Both the position numbers and the translations under genes were made by a program. From VRUE01 sp963697805 (GTDB taxonomy: Bacteria > Actinomycetota > Thermoleophilia > Solirubrobacterales > 70-9), in assembly GCA_963697805.1 (NCBI GenBank), contig CAVOPB010000002.1, forward strand, positions 558,001 to 622,000: a stretch of 64,000 bases of DNA, given 5' to 3'. Below, in pieces: positions 63,288-64,000 of the stretch (positions are counted from its first letter, which is position 1; every line of letters begins with the position of its first letter). The notes below the pieces were generated by a model that ran no database searches, was not told the origin of the DNA, and worked only from the letters and a program-made list of their open reading frames with translations.

Positions 63288-63293
63288 AGTCTA
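63288..63293 (-). promoter_or_regulatory. -10 box of leaderless secreted-protein gene
   Basis: TAGACT on the minus strand, then 6 nt, then GTG at 63281. Confidence 0.5.
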
Positions 63294-63330
63294 GCCCGGC
63301 TGAGCGTGGCGATACCTTGACGGGCTGGAG

Positions 63331-64000
63331 ATGCTCTCCGGCCCGACGATCCGCCGCCTCTGCATCGCCTCACTCATCGGCCAGCTGCTGTGGCTGGTGA
63401 TCGCCGGCGTCGCCGGGTTGCTCGAGCCCGGCTACAGCGAGATCCGCGACGCGGTCAGCGAGCTCGGCGCCCAGACCGCGTCCCACCCCTGGACCTTCAA
63501 CACCGCGGTCGCGATCTGGGGCCTCTCGTTCATCGCCGCCGCCGCCGCGCTGCTCGGCGACGCTCCCCGCGGTCTTCGGGGGTGGCTCGGACCGGCGCTG
63601 ATCGCGCTCACCGGGCTCGCCCAGATCCTCGCCGGCTTTCCGTTCCCGGCCGACTGCCGGACCACGATCGACGCCGGCTGCGAAGCCCGGGAGACAGCCG
63701 GCGAAGTCTCCTGGCACCACCTCGCCACAGCTGGGCCTACTTCCTCGGCTCGATCACGATCCTGCTCTCGGTCTTCGCGATGGCCTGGCGTTTCCACGGC
63801 GATCGCCGCTGGGGGAGGGCGGACCTGCTCGCCGCCTGGTCCGGGGTGCTCGGGATCGTGATCTTCGGCGGCCTCTTCTTCGTCACCGACGACACGATGG
63901 GCGGCCACTATGGCCTCGTCCAGCGCCTCTCGCTCGCCGCCGGCGGGATCTGGGCCGCGGCGCTGGCGGTCGGGCTGCTCGCGATCCGCGGCCGCGCCGG
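63331..64000 (+). pseudogene. DUF998-like membrane protein, frameshifted and cut by the window end
   Basis: The first part (63331 to about 63725) encodes spans and 'LLEPGYSEIRDAVSELGAQT', typical of DUF998. After 'GEVSWHHLA' the listed frame loses likeness, while the next frame continues 'HSWAYFLGSITILLSVFAMA' and further spans to the window edge without stop. One missing C at about 63722-63726 explains it. The gene continues past 64000, so its end is unknown. True frameshift or sequencing error cannot be told apart here. Confidence 0.75.

Overview
The window is a stretch of a GC-rich actinobacterial chromosome. The most likely source is class Thermoleophilia (Solirubrobacterales-like). Support is indirect: a full pentose-phosphate set, KorAB, many secreted proteins with basic C-terminal Ig-like tails or the 'NSVGTKQLKNGAV' N-terminus, and actinobacterial TAnnnT -10 boxes placed 6-8 nt before GTG/ATG starts (leaderless mRNAs). 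This placement comes from reading, not from a database search.

Layout. 1-5.4 kb: secreted beta-helix and beta-propeller-like proteins. 5.5-10 kb: a frameshifted PPK2 kinase, the 2-oxoacid:ferredoxin oxidoreductase pair korA-korB, and a RibD-type reductase. 10-11 kb: an intact IS481-family element with TIRs and a 6-bp target duplication, inserted exactly between two convergent stop codons. 11-26 kb: a metallophosphoesterase plus Vps62-like membrane protein pair, a DUF559 gene bracketed by two copies of a 45-nt palindrome, MFS exporters, a membrane gene broken by a stop codon, aldo/keto reductase, LtrA, MBL hydrolase, a PQQ-like propeller, a GH26-like protein and a ureohydrolase.

26-44 kb is the metabolic core. 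zwf diverges from gnd-pgl. rpiA diverges from an FHA regulator through overlapping -10 boxes. Next come a TolB-like protein, a sensor Ser/Thr kinase, and the tightly overlapping run tkt-tal-pgi-cydA-cydB-HAD. This run ties sugar-phosphate recycling and NADPH supply to a cytochrome bd-type terminal oxidase. 44-50 kb holds divergent lipid-modification genes (cyclopropane synthase, desaturase), a large membrane protein, a universal stress protein and a subtilase. 51-53 kb holds tadA, then an encapsulin nanocompartment operon (ferritin-like cargo with targeting peptide, then shell) and tRNA-Ser(GGA). 53-64 kb is more accessory: SprT-like protein, thermonuclease, an RHH/PIN toxin-antitoxin pair, a decayed small gene, tRNA-Ser(CGA), an NlpC/P60 lipoprotein, a Vgb-like propeller, a P450, an orphan structured RNA candidate with its own promoter and U-tract terminator, a methyltransferase-GNAT pair and secreted proteins. 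A frameshifted DUF998-like gene runs off the window end.

The signals most worth following are the encapsulin operon, the palindrome family bracketing the DUF559 gene, the orphan RNA at about 60.26-60.38 kb, the nucleotidyltransferase two-gene cassette under a start-codon palindrome, and repeated use of CTG (and perhaps ATC) at starts. Several one-base disruptions (ppk2, tkt start, DUF998, 16.7 kb stop) may be real decay or assembly error; the sequence alone cannot decide.
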